Assembly (NCBI GenBank): GCA_036936605.1
Contig: JAUPFV010000005.1
Coordinates: forward strand, 5,685,787-5,749,786
Direction of reading: 5' to 3'
From: Limnanthes douglasii subsp. nivea
Taxonomy: Eukaryota > Streptophyta > Magnoliopsida > Brassicales > Limnanthaceae
DNA length: 64,000 bases
Made by a program: the position numbers and the translations under genes. A model generated the notes under the pieces. It saw only the letters and a program-made list of their open reading frames with translations, ran no database searches and had not been told where the DNA came from. Shown here one piece after another: positions 1 to 10,679 of the stretch (within the stretch, counting starts at the first letter, position 1; the number at the start of each line of letters is the position of its first letter).

Positions 1-2576
1 CTTTTACTTGTCATTTTCGTGGCTTAACCACAAACTCATATGATCTATCTTCACTTTAGTTATTGTCTCATGCTTCATGTGCCTCAGCTCATCCTCCGAT
101 GTTCCAAATGCCTCTCTTTCAACATCAGTTAAACAAAACATGGACTATAACCTGAAAATAAAATATATGATTTAGTTTCATTGCGAAACTAAAATTAAGT
201 TTATTGCAAAATTTTCATTGTTAAATTTAATGTGAAACTATCATCAAGTTGTTTGTAATCTATTAGTATGTTTGTTGCAAAACTATTGTTAATTTGTTTG
301 CAAAATATTGTTCTAACATACATGTGACCTTTTAATATATTTTTAATGATTCAGTTAAGCTATTCTCATATCTTATGTCTAATGCATACCATTTCAAGCA
401 ACTCGGCCTTAGAAGTGTACCAACTATAGTTGTTCTTATCATCGTGTGCTCTAGATAATATGGTTGCACCTAAATATTGTAAACAATCAATAACAAAAAC
501 TTTGGTGGTATAATTTTTATAGTAACAAAAAGAATGAGTTACTAACCACAAGCAAAGCAATACATCCTACTCATTTCTTTGGATTGTCGGGTAAATATTT
601 TTTATCAATATTTACCATTTTCTCCCTAATTTCTTCAGCCCAATCATATTCATTAATTGTATCCAAGTCTTTGGCATATAGAACCATGGTTGAAGCCATT
701 ACATTTCATGAAGAGTAAAACAATAAGGAGTACATTTGTATCGCGTATCATCCCTTGTTGTTGTTGCTTTCAACATTTTATCATAAATAAATGATTAAAT
801 TAAGTTATAGTGCTTTATGTAACGTTATATAGTAGTACTTAAATTATAGTTATTACCTTTATCATCTTGTTTTTATCCGAGGGGGGTCCATGTACGTTTC
901 TTTTTACAATATTTCCTTAAAGTATGTGGTAATTATACGTAAATTCTCCTTTTTTCATCTATCATATTGACTTTAAAACTCTTTTAACTAATGACATTCG
1001 TCTTGTCTCACACTTGATATTAAAAATTACTTTAACATCGTTTTTCGTGAGTCTTATGCATTTCGCACTGAACTTAAATACTACTCGGCCAACATCGTAC
1101 GTCTTAATAGCTTTAGCTCATAAGTCTGATGATTTATATTGGATAGACATATCAGCAGTTCTTTTATCAAACGATGCTTTAAAAAACGTAGAATGACGTA
1201 TTACTTAAACACCCAATCTGTTGTTTCTATTTTGTAGCATATTGAATTTCATTCTCCAACGATCGGTAGTGTACTGATTTGCTAGGTTTTTTGCCCGATA
1301 GTCTGACATATTTGGAAGGGTTGGTAGATTGTCTCATGTTTTCTGAGTAAAGATGTTGTGCTATATTAAAACAAAAAAAATGAATAAAATAAATATTGTT
1401 GTATTAGATGCAAACCATTATTTTTTGGTATATGTGAAATTAATAGTGTTTATTGTATGCAAAATATATTATGTTTATGATATTTGAAACCAATAGTGTT
1501 TATGACAGCGTGTAAAAACTGTTTCTGAAGATACAATCTAATTGTCAGTGACTTTTTCATGTAAATTCCTTGAATTTGATTCTGTATCCCCAATCTTGTA
1601 GGCTATTCAGATACCTCCCAAAGCACTTCATCTCCGAAGCTCAGAATTATGGCCCTATAAGCTTTGGACATTACTTTGGCACCAATTTTGTCTGTAGATT
1701 TCCATCAGTGACAACAATCAACCCTTATGTATTTGAAAATCTCAAATCTTAATTATTCAAAAGTTGAAATCATTATCTTTATTGAATTTTCAAAGTTAAA
1801 CTTCATAGAAATTGTCTTGGTGTATATTCTTGGTTTCTTAATGAGAACCTTCTTTTTAACCTCAAGATATAAAATGATTTTCATCCTCATTCCTTAGTAA
1901 GAACATTACAAATGATATTGCTTTAGATCATCCATGCTCACCGCACCATTTTTTTGGAAACTCTTACTAGAGAAACCTACTTCGGAAATAATCAACAAGT
2001 TCAAGTATCAATAAAAAAACTGAATCAAAGATATCTTTAGCTGAAGCCCGATCGTAATTCGGCTAAATCTTATTTGATTATAATGTAGATTCTACAAAGG
2101 GAAATGTAAGAGTCACAATTGAGTCTTGAATTATATGAAGAGACGTTTGTTGGAACATAAGGGTCGAGGAAAGCTGACAAAAGTGGTGACAATTGAGTCG
2201 AATGAGATATGTGCTTATCTAAAGCAGGATTATCTAAAACAAGCTTATCTTAAGCAAGCTTATCTTAAGAAAGCTTGACCAAAACATGAGAGCTTAACTG
2301 AAGAATATTATTCTACTCACTCGGTTTCCTATTTAATTTGATCTCATATATTGGTCTCCCTATATTAATTTGATTTCCTATTAATTAGGTTTTATATTTA
2401 TGAGGTTCCATATATTAAGGTATTCAGATTTTATTACAACCGTAATTAATGGGCTTTAATTTGGAGTGTTTTTAGAAAAGTTATGGTTTTCGTTAACCTT
2501 ATAAATAGAAGAATATTTTCCATGCAAATGTGTGATGTGAAAAAAATCGTGAGCGTCATATTTCCTAAGTGAGAGA

Positions 2577-2580
<4 letters not shown>
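1..2580. other. AT-rich intergenic DNA, no gene recognised
   Basis: No convincing gene is visible. Open frames are all under 75 codons and interrupted. On the minus strand about 360-700 reads in pieces as a protein-like stretch (acidic helix-like segment near 600-690, then a Cys/Tyr-rich segment), which could be an old transposon-associated gene, but I cannot name it. Around 2215-2275 a short motif containing AAGCTTATCTTAAG is repeated two to three times in tandem. Confidence 0.5.

Positions 2581-2617
<37 letters not shown>
2581..2617. repeat. TA dinucleotide microsatellite
   Basis: An uninterrupted run of about 18 TA units follows a short A tract. It is a simple-sequence repeat typical of plant intergenic DNA. 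The minus-strand open frame across it (a run of Tyr-Ile) is a by-product of the repeat. Confidence 0.97.
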
Positions 2618-2619
<2 letters not shown>

Positions 2620-4239
2620 TTTAAGAGATAAATACTGAATAGAGAGCTCTGAGAACCACATCATCTTTATAACAGATATTGATTCAGTATTTTGTGTTTT
2701 GAGAGTCTTTTTGTAATTACTTATTTATAAAAGATTATTTCTCGTGGATGTATAATTTCTTCACAATCTGAACAACTTTTAACCTGTCTTGTATGTTTGG
2801 TTTTATTTCATTTTCTTTTATTTGTTGTTAGTTCTTGAACAAGATAAATTCTTCATCTGAAGGATCGATAATTATACCTCGTTCTTTGCCTCGAATGAAC
2901 ATAGAGTTTCCCAACAAGTTGTGTGGTGAGCTTAAAGAAATAATAGAATGAGTAGATCAATCATCGATCTGAAGGCTGAAGAAGCAGATTCGTCTAAAAA
3001 TTGGAAGCCACAAAGATGAGTTCCATAAAGCTTAGCGTAGAAAGGTTTGACAAATTAAATGACTTTAACCTCTAGAGAATTAAGGTTTAAGTGTACATAG
3101 TAAAGAAGAGATCAATTGTTGATATCAGTGATAAATCTATACAAGTTGATACTGTGGTACTATTTAAAGCTCATAGTTCCCACATACTGATTTTATGAGA
3201 TAAAGTCGTATACACAAAATTATGTATAGCAGGCATAAAAACATGCTACATCAAACATACTTGTTTTTGCTAGATCAGACACAAAAAACATGCTATACGA
3301 GGCATAAAAAAACATGCAAGCTCAAGAATTACTAAATCATGCGAGACCATACATGATATAGTTAAGAGATCAAATATTATTAAATTATGCGAGACCATGC
3401 ATCATAAAGTTGAAAGACAATACATAGTCTCACATGATTTATTATGTCTTGTCTCGCATATTTCTGACAAAATAATAAATATCATCAATGAATCTAGTTT
3501 TGTTCGTCTTAAAAAATAAAATTAACGATATTTTTAAAAAATTAAAAAATATTCTTATTTAGAAAAAATTAGTTATCTAATGAAGTATGAATATTTAAAA
3601 TACCTTTAAAAAGTTGGATAACTAGATTGCATTGGGCCATGCTAGATATATGACACATTTTGATAGATCTCTCACCCTACCCCCCTTTTTTTGAAACTCA
3701 AACTTGAATTTTCCAAGTTATCATTCTCATCCTAACTAATTACAATCATGTCATTTCTCCCACAAAACAACCCAAAATCTGAAAACCACCAAAAAATACC
3801 CTAAACCCATAAAATTACCATAACTATTTCTTGTCCTTAAACCCTAAAAGTAACATTCTTCCACCCAAACTCACAAAATCCACCACAAAGACCCAAAAAT
3901 TGGAGTATCCATAAAAATGATGAAATGAGCGTCTCTTTGGAAGACTAACTAGACGAGGAGGACACTTACCACGTGGAGGTAATTAGTTGAACTCGAGTTG
4001 ATGGTTTTTATCTGATCGCATGACTATCGTGCGATGAACAGCATCTTTGACGCACGATCGTGTGATAGGTGGACGTTATTCATCGCATCCCTACGTGCGA
4101 GAACATTTAACAACCCGTCGCATGCGATTAAGTAGTACAAAAATCAAATGTAATATTAAATCGTCTACAAATTAAATGTAACAATTACAAATTCTATAAA
4201 GCGAACTAACATGATAATAAAACATCAGATGTATATAAA
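2618..4239. other. AT-rich intergenic DNA
   Basis: No gene recognised. Between about 3230 and 3480 short related motifs recur (CATAAAAACATGC-like words and ATGCGAGACCATGCAT-like words), suggesting decayed short repeats. From about 4000 the sequence becomes GC-richer and leads into the plant-mobile-domain pseudogene on the minus strand. Confidence 0.5.
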
Positions 4240-6210
4240 TCAACGACGTCTATATCGCTCAGCAATCCTGCCAATCTGAAGGGCGGTCTGTACTAAATCC
4301 TCGTACAATAACGTGGGTATGGTGGGTAGAAACTATGCAATCTGATCATATCCTGCAAAGTCAGCACCACCCTGAGGCTACACCTAAGGTCCTCCAGCTG
4401 AATTCCCTGAAGCAGGTTTACTAACTATATACCGCAGGTTCTTCTGCACCCAAACTCGGTACATTGCATCGCTGCTCGCTTCCCCACCGTTGTATTCCAC
4501 GCCAACATTGGTGTAAAGATGATACTCCTAATTTTCCACAGATGACCATACTAAACTTACCTCTAAACCTTTTTTGCCTGCTTTTTTAGACACAAGAGGA
4601 CGTATTTGTTTCAGAATGAGCTGAACGTGGCCCATCTGACGAGTGACACGGTCGGGGTAGTAAGGAACAATGATGTCAAAAGCCTTTAGTGTAAGCTCAA
4701 CCCAACTGACAATATGGAACAGATGCTCGTCCGTAGATACGAATAGGGAAGGAAAACGACCTGTAACTAAATAAGTTAACAAATTAGACAACTGTAGTAG
4801 TTAAAAAACATAACGTTAAAATTAAAAAATACTACTTAAATCTGACTCTGTGTAAGTAGTATATACAATTGTGCCAATACCAACTGACCCCAGTTATACT
4901 GATTCATAACCTGGTATTGGTTCACAAACTGGAGGTAATCTAAAGGAATACTATTGCTGGTTTTGTTGGCGGAAATAGTGGTACCTAACAGAAATAGTAT
5001 ATACGCACGGGCGACATGGTCTACTCTTTCGTCTGTGATCTTACTATCACTGTATCTGTCACCCGTGAGTGTGGTACGCAGCCAACTAAGTGTCACGCTA
5101 CTAGCATTCCTAATATTCTTAATAAACTCAATTGGCCGTACACCCAATATGCTAGCGTAAGTTTGGATCCTCTCCATTTCATCATCAAATGATAAAACAT
5201 CAAAAGGCATACCTGTGACCGGTAGTCTGGTGATGACGTGGACGTCATCTAAAGTCACAGTCATCTCTCCGAACGAGAAGTGAAATGAAGAAGTCTCCTC
5301 ATGCCACCGCTCGAGGAATGTCTTAACCAAATGTATGTTGGTATGCCAGTGGAAGACTGCGTCGACGAGAGGGCCAAATATAGTCTCCATCACCTTCGCC
5401 CGTACCCTACTCTACTTTTTGAAGTCCCATTTGCGGAGACTATCGTACATAGCAAATCATCGTAAGAAAACCCTATCCTACAATATGTATCAAATACATA
5501 AGTGACTAATAAAATAAAAATGCAATTACACAATAAAATTATTGAGAAACAAAACTTACATCTTCGTGATAAACACTAAACGCCTCGTGTAGGACGTAAT
5601 TGGGATAGAGAACCGGAACGTGTGGCATCACCGATAAGAAATCCACATCCTTGGCCCCGACTGCGTAAGGTGTGTCAGGTGCTTCATCTTCGTAACGTGC
5701 GTTAGGTGCCTCCGGTTCGTAAGGTAAGTCAGGTGCATGCGAAAACAAACCTGAACCACTGCTTCCGGTAGCAGCCTAACCAGTGTCATGGCGGCTGATA
5801 TCACGAGTTGGAGCACCAAGACGGAGGCATCGTTTTGTCAGGCTACCTGCAAATAGCCCCTCGATAGGAGCAACCTCCACAGGCTCGGGTGAAGCATGCG
5901 CTGCCTCTGCCTCACTCGCCTCGCGCGCCTGAGCTTTATCACGTTTGAACGAATTGTTCACAGTCAATTTGATATGACCCATCCAATTTTTTATTTCTTC
6001 CATAAATAAATAAAAATTCCACTTTGTTATTTTCTCCATAAAGGAAATAACATATTTACTCTTCTTTTTTTTTATCTCAAAACTCATTCGTTCTCCAGCA
6101 AATCCATCGACTTCTACCATAATCTCAACTATCTCCCACCATATCTCAACTATCTTCAATCCTACTAACTTATGCACACCCAACCAATCATATAAGCTTC
6201 TCACCATCAA
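4240..6210 (-). pseudogene. Plant mobile domain (PMD) protein, broken
   Basis: This is a degraded gene for a protein with the plant mobile domain, a family found in Mutator-like and Gypsy-associated transposon genes and in some domesticated plant proteins. The clearest part is 4836-5393: a Trp-His-Glu-Glu-Thr-Ser-Ser-Phe-His segment, then GEMTVTLDDVHVITRLPV, which is the family hallmark. It is followed by a segment ending near LYILLTQSQI. After a gap, 4528-4791 contains YYPDRVTRQMGHVQ, matching the conserved C-terminal part of the domain. The same frame reads on past stops to about 4240 (ending in IGRIAERYRRR). Upstream pieces at 5539-5748 and 5776-6210 are acidic, Pro-rich and Lys-rich and may be the N-terminal region. 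Several stops and at least one intron or deletion break the frame. It could belong to a Mutator-like element, but no terminal repeats were found. Confidence 0.75.
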
Positions 6211-6438
6211 TAACCCATAAACCCTAAACCTAACCTAGCCTAGCCACTATAAAACGACCTCCTTTTCATGTTTCTCTTCAAATCTTGAAAAATAACAAAC
6301 CCTAGCCACATATTCGATTTCTCTTCTAATCTTGAAAAATTATGGTAGTTTTTCTCGAATTCTTCTAAGGTAGAAATCATTCGTTATCTAAAAAAACAAC
6401 ACTTAAAATGCACCATTATTTATTGAAAAAGATGAAAT

Positions 6439-6705
6439 GCACCTAATTTCGAGACGGCATCTCAGAATTAAGTGCATTTTATTATAAAAAAAACACCTGA
6501 TTCTGAGGTGTTGTCTCGGAATTAGGTGTTTTCTTATTATAAAAAAATGCACCTGATTCCTATATGTTGTCTCTGAATCATGTGTTTTTTTAATAAAAAA
6601 ACGCACCTGATTCCTATCTGTTGTCTCGGAATCATGTGTTTTTTTCTAAAAAAAAAGCAAGTAATTCCTATATGTTGTCTCGGAATTAGTTGTTTTCTGC
6701 TAAAA
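6439..6705. repeat. Tandem repeat, five units of 54-56 bp, each with a hairpin
   Basis: Five adjacent units start near 6439, 6493, 6549, 6603 and 6658. Each contains a core like GATTCCTATATGTTGTCT followed by GGAATC, so GATTCC and GGAATC can pair into a small stem-loop. The units are separated by runs of T and A. Read on the minus strand the array gives a repeated His/Arg/Ile-rich peptide, but stops and homopolymers argue against coding. Confidence 0.85.
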
Positions 6706-7981
6706 CCTGCACAAATCGAGATTTTCAAAAATGTGTTTTTTTAACACGGATTTTTAAATTACATGAATGTAAAACTAAAAGAACAAGATTAAATTACTTT
6801 GTTGGTTGATTGGGTGATGTTCTCCGGTGTTAAATCTTTGGTTTGGGTATGTTCCTCTTCTCTGAGGAATCTTTAAGATTTTTCTTTTGTAATTAAGGTT
6901 TAATTTTAGAAACTAAATCATATATGTTGGATTGATTAGCCACTTAATCATGTGTTTGTTAATATAAAGATTTTATAATGATTAATGGCATCAAATTATA
7001 AATTAAAATGTAAAATAAGGACAAGATAATAAAAACAAGTGATAAATCTTTTTTTTATTTTAAAACATGAAGAAAATAAAAAATATGATGGAGGAAATAA
7101 CTTCCCCAATCTAAAAATGTATTATATTTCTAGCTTGACAGAATTGAGAATGAATTGAGTAAATAAAATAGATATAAAAATTTGAAATTTTAAAGTATTA
7201 AATAACATTAATAACCAGTGCGGACATTCATTTTGTAAATAAATTTTAAATTTTTTAGCCATACCCGATTGTATATAGCAACTTTATCATTTTAAAACAT
7301 TGTTTCTATAATACTCCCTCTGTTTCATAATATGTGTGTTTCTAGAAAAGATTGTTTGTCTTATAATATATGTCGTTTTCGTTTTCCAATGCAGTATTAT
7401 TACATGTATTCCACTTTCAACCAATAAAATAGTTAACTTTCTGTGTAAGTTATGTGTAAGTTAAGTATTAGATAACCTTTTTAGTTCACCGCGAATCTGC
7501 GATGGTTGTTTTAGGCGGCTTTAACCCACGGTATCTGATTAGTCTCCTATGAGAGTATGACTCATTCCTTTCTTAAAAAAATACTATGATTACTCATTCC
7601 TTTCTTAAAAAAACACTATGGTTCGGATTTAGACCTCTCTCCGATTATGTTATAATTAGCAGCCACAAACTGCAATTAACCCCGAGATCCTAATCATATG
7701 TACATTTTAAAAAAAAAACTTTTATATCGGATTGGATCATTTACCCGAAAAAGAAACATGGATATAGACACATACATGACCCCAACAAATTTTACAGACA
7801 CATATAGTCATAATATAACAATACTCAATGCCCGAGGCCCAGAGCTGTTATTTCCCTTTAGAATTTCGTGTACATAGTACCGAAATTTCAAATCCGATAA
7901 TAGATATTTATCGAAGACTGGCCTCCATACAAATAGAACCAGCCACTGCGTAGCTTCATATGTGAACAAACTCGGTCGGAC
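6706..7981. other. AT-rich intergenic DNA
   Basis: No gene is visible. It contains one possible MITE end (listed separately) and a duplicated motif near 7560-7620 (two copies of a word starting ACTCATTCCTTTCTTAAAAAA). The last 200 bases probably include the 3' untranslated region of the minus-strand gene that follows. Confidence 0.5.
7313..7470. mobile_element. Possible truncated Stowaway-like MITE end
   Basis: The word TACTCCCTCTGTTTCATAAT resembles the CTCCCTCYGTTTC termini that are widespread on Stowaway/Mariner-type MITEs in plant genomes. No matching inverted end was found in the next few hundred bases, so at best one terminus survives. Confidence 0.35.
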
Positions 7982-8224
7982 TCAGTGAGTTGATAAATTG
8001 CTGGAATCGGAATTGTTTTCCGATTGGAACCGAGTAGGACTACCGGGAGTAGTACAGCTCGGGCTACTTCCGGTTTCTGTTTCTTTCTTCTTGTTTCCTC
8101 CGATCGAGATGGCCGATGTTGCCGATCGGAGAATACCCTTCAAGATCTTGACTTTAACGGCCCCTCTTACTGGAGGGAGGGTTTGATTCCGTTTTCCAGT
8201 TGGTTTAGATGTCGCGTACTCCAT
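7982..8224 (-). CDS. Small basic uncharacterised plant protein, 80 aa
   Basis: A single-exon frame of 80 codons runs from ATG at 8224 to TGA at 7982. The N-terminal half is basic and contains PPVRGAVKVKILKGILRS, which recalls a conserved motif in short, poorly characterised plant proteins. The C-terminal half is Ser/Thr/Asn-rich (GSSPSCTTPGSPTRF) and probably disordered. There is no signal peptide or membrane segment. The approximately 230 bases upstream on the minus strand are CT-rich, as plant 5' leaders often are, which supports transcription. A TATAAAT word overlaps the start codon itself (8223-8229) and is too close to be its TATA box. A fragment resembling the 3' end is found again near 43.1 kb. 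I do not know its function; it may be an intact gene. Confidence 0.6.
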   Translation of the reverse strand: MEYATSKPTGKRNQTLPPVRGAVKVKILKGILRSATSAISIGGNKKKETETGSSPSCTTPGSPTRFQSENNSDSSNLSTH

Positions 8225-8470
8225 TTATAGCAAGAACAGGGGAAAACAGAGATCGAACAGGGGAATACAGAGTTCAAGAAGATTTTAGAGATTTGAGAAT
8301 GAAAATTATGATTTTGATACGACTGAGAAACTATTTTCTTAGAGAAATTGAAGGGTTTTATGGGGGAATGAAGAAGGAATTAGTTTGATAGTATTAGAGT
8401 TGCAGAGAGATGGGAGGAAGTGAGTTGTAGAGCGAAGGGGTTTTATTGAATTCTGATTACAAGTGAGAGA
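8225..8470 (-). promoter_or_regulatory. Probable 5' leader of the small gene
   Basis: Read on the minus strand this stretch is rich in CT, including short direct repeats (two copies of a word like CCCCTGTTCGATCTCTGT / CCCCTGTTCTTGC close to the ATG). It ends at an A-rich, TTCAATAAAACCCC-like segment near 8440-8450. The composition fits a plant 5' untranslated leader. No precise start site can be fixed from sequence. Confidence 0.35.
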
Positions 8471-8903
8471 CTCAACTCAACTCTCTAGTCTACCAATAAC
8501 TTGGTCACCAAGATTTCCTTGGGTTATAAGACAACTATAATTTATGGATTAAAACATCATATTATTACCATGGAAAATTAAACAATCCGAAAATGTTTCC
8601 ATGTTTTTATTTCATGATATACCATGGTAAATGTTTTTTTTCCTTTCACGTAAGGGGGTGAGGCTCTCTTTTCATAATCTAAGGTTTGAATTTGATATCA
8701 ACATCGGTTTGAATATCTCCACAAAGTTATGGAAATCAATTTCGATTTTGGAAGAAATTAAACTAACGAAAAAATTTAAAGGTTGGTTTGTTTTGAGTTT
8801 TGAGTTTTGATTTTCCAACCAGTTTTATTTTAATTTGTTTTGGTTTTGCAAAATCTAATCAAAATTAACTATGATATCAATGTCAACGCTTTTAGTTCTC
8901 TTT

Positions 8904-9114
8904 AGTCCACCAGATCCTCTGATCCATGAGAGGCTATCACCTCTCACCATAGTCCCCAGATTTTTGTATCACCACTAGTCCCTTGAGTTTAGGTCAAACC
9001 TAAAATGTAGAATATTACGAAAAACTATACTCAAGGGACTAGTGGTGATACAAAAAATTGGGGACTATGGTGACAGGTGGCTGCCTCTCATGGATCATAG
9101 GACCTGGCGGACTA
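8904..9114. repeat. Foldback (inverted repeat), arms about 87 bp
   Basis: The left arm, about 8904-8990, and the right arm, about 9027-9114, are reverse complements with few mismatches. For example, CATGAGAGGC pairs with GCCTCTCATG, and ACCACTAGTCCCTTGAG with CTCAAGGGACTAGTGGT. The loop is about 36 bp. Further copies of the GGGACTATxxTGTCACC-like word occur up to 9205, so the foldback probably sits at the edge of a larger repeat family. A transcript would form a long hairpin. Confidence 0.85.
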
Positions 9115-10644
9115 ACTTTATCCAAACGCGATAGTCCAGGGACTGTCAACGGACATTTGAAAGTCAAGGGACTATTTGTCACCAAACGCGATAGTCGAGG
9201 GACGATGTACTGTTCAAAGCCTAACCAACCATCTTCTCTTCTGGTGTTTGCTAAGCTTCTCTGGCTTTATGGCGAGGGAATCCATGGTATAATGCAAGAA
9301 AACTTTGGCTATTCTTTGTATATGTCAGCTAAGTTCAGCACATCCCCCATCACCAAAGCTTCGTTGTTCCTCTACATCCCATGTACAAAGCACTGGCTTG
9401 TACCAAAATCACCCTCTTCTCCCTTATATCCTACTCTCTATCTTGAAATAGCGGTTGGATATCTCAGAGTCAGCAACAAAAGAATCAAGTTTGTCGAAGA
9501 AAATTCTGATGAATCTAACATTTTCATCAAAGTCCCATCAACCATCTTCTCTCATGTATCTCAGCACCCCCATACTCTTTTTCCTCAGTCAACCACTCTT
9601 CTTGTCTCAGTCAATCAATCCAACAGAGTTAAAAGGAACCCTATATTGTTTAATCTCAGGCTGGTCAACCCACAATCAAAACCCAGTTTTCTTCTATCGT
9701 CCTCCTTATTGTACTATGGGTATTCTAAAACTTGGAATGACCTACGTACTAATCTGGTTACATTAACCAATTCAGTTTGTCAAATCTGGTTGGCTCCTCA
9801 AAAGAAGTCCCTGCCACTTTGGTCTCCCTTCCTCCTCATTTGGGAAACTCTCTTCTATACTTTCCTAAGAGTTCAGCTATTGCCAAAGTCAGAAAGCTAT
9901 TTTGAGCTTTACTGGCTCTCTATTCCTCTCCTAAAATATTTCCCCTCCTTTCACCTATTCTCAAACCCAAGGTCTGCCCCCCTATCCACCCTAATTTCCT
10001 TATCATCTACAACATCTCAGGCTACTACTCTCTTTAGACCAGTAGCAAGTACTTCAATCCAGACTACAACCTTTTGTAGATCAATAACCCTTTCAACAAA
10101 CACTATCTATAAAACTCAGCCAAATATCATCCCTCATGTCGGAATAACTCTTTTGACTCCACCTGAAAACCTAACCCTAAGTTTCAAGACGATTCTTAAC
10201 ATTACTTACCTCTCTCTGATCCAAATGGTATCCCCTCGCCCAGTATCAGCCTCTGATTTTGTAGACTCTTTCTCTCTTGTTCGAACTCAGGCTTTCTCCT
10301 CTATCCTGGTCTCTATCCCGGTCAGCTCTCCTAAGCCGAGTGCCTACTCCAAATCTCCAGGCTGCTACCCGACCAACCCACCTGTACCCAACCCCGCTCC
10401 CATCTTCTCTCACCACGAAGCGTTCGTTAGAGACACTTTAGCTATGGCTAGAAGTCATACGGAATCGGGGCATTCCCTCTATCACTTTGTCTCGCCGGCC
10501 AGCCTGCAATATCAGCAACTTGCTCCGGTGAACTCTCGAACCCTCTCTGAGATTAAATTATCCTCTGTGTTGGAGTTGGGAACCCATCCTCTCTCCGATT
10601 TCCTTCTTACTGATGGCATTAGAGAACCTACGCAAACCTCGTAG
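9058..10644 (+). other. Long Ser/Pro-rich open frame of doubtful coding value
   Basis: An open frame of 528 codons starts inside the foldback repeat and runs into the 5' part of the LINE. The strand is strongly pyrimidine-rich, which by itself depletes stop codons (all contain purines), so the length is weak evidence for coding. The predicted peptide is Ser/Thr/Pro/Leu-rich without any domain I recognise. It may be the LINE 5' untranslated region, or an N-terminal extension of LINE ORF1, whose frame begins at 10680. Confidence 0.3.
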
Positions 10645-10679
10645 CAGCCATTAATGAGTGATGCCCCTCTCTCAATCCT

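Noticed and set aside
5628..5819. Thr/Leu-rich repeat frame on the minus strand
   Set aside because: It is an alternative frame of the acidic, Pro-rich part of the PMD pseudogene.
6439..6705. CRISPR-like array
   Set aside because: Units are adjacent, without unique spacers of constant length, and the DNA is from a plant.
8223..8229. TATA box of the small gene at 8 kb
   Set aside because: It overlaps the start codon, so it cannot position transcription upstream of that ATG; the CT-rich leader suggests the start lies further upstream.
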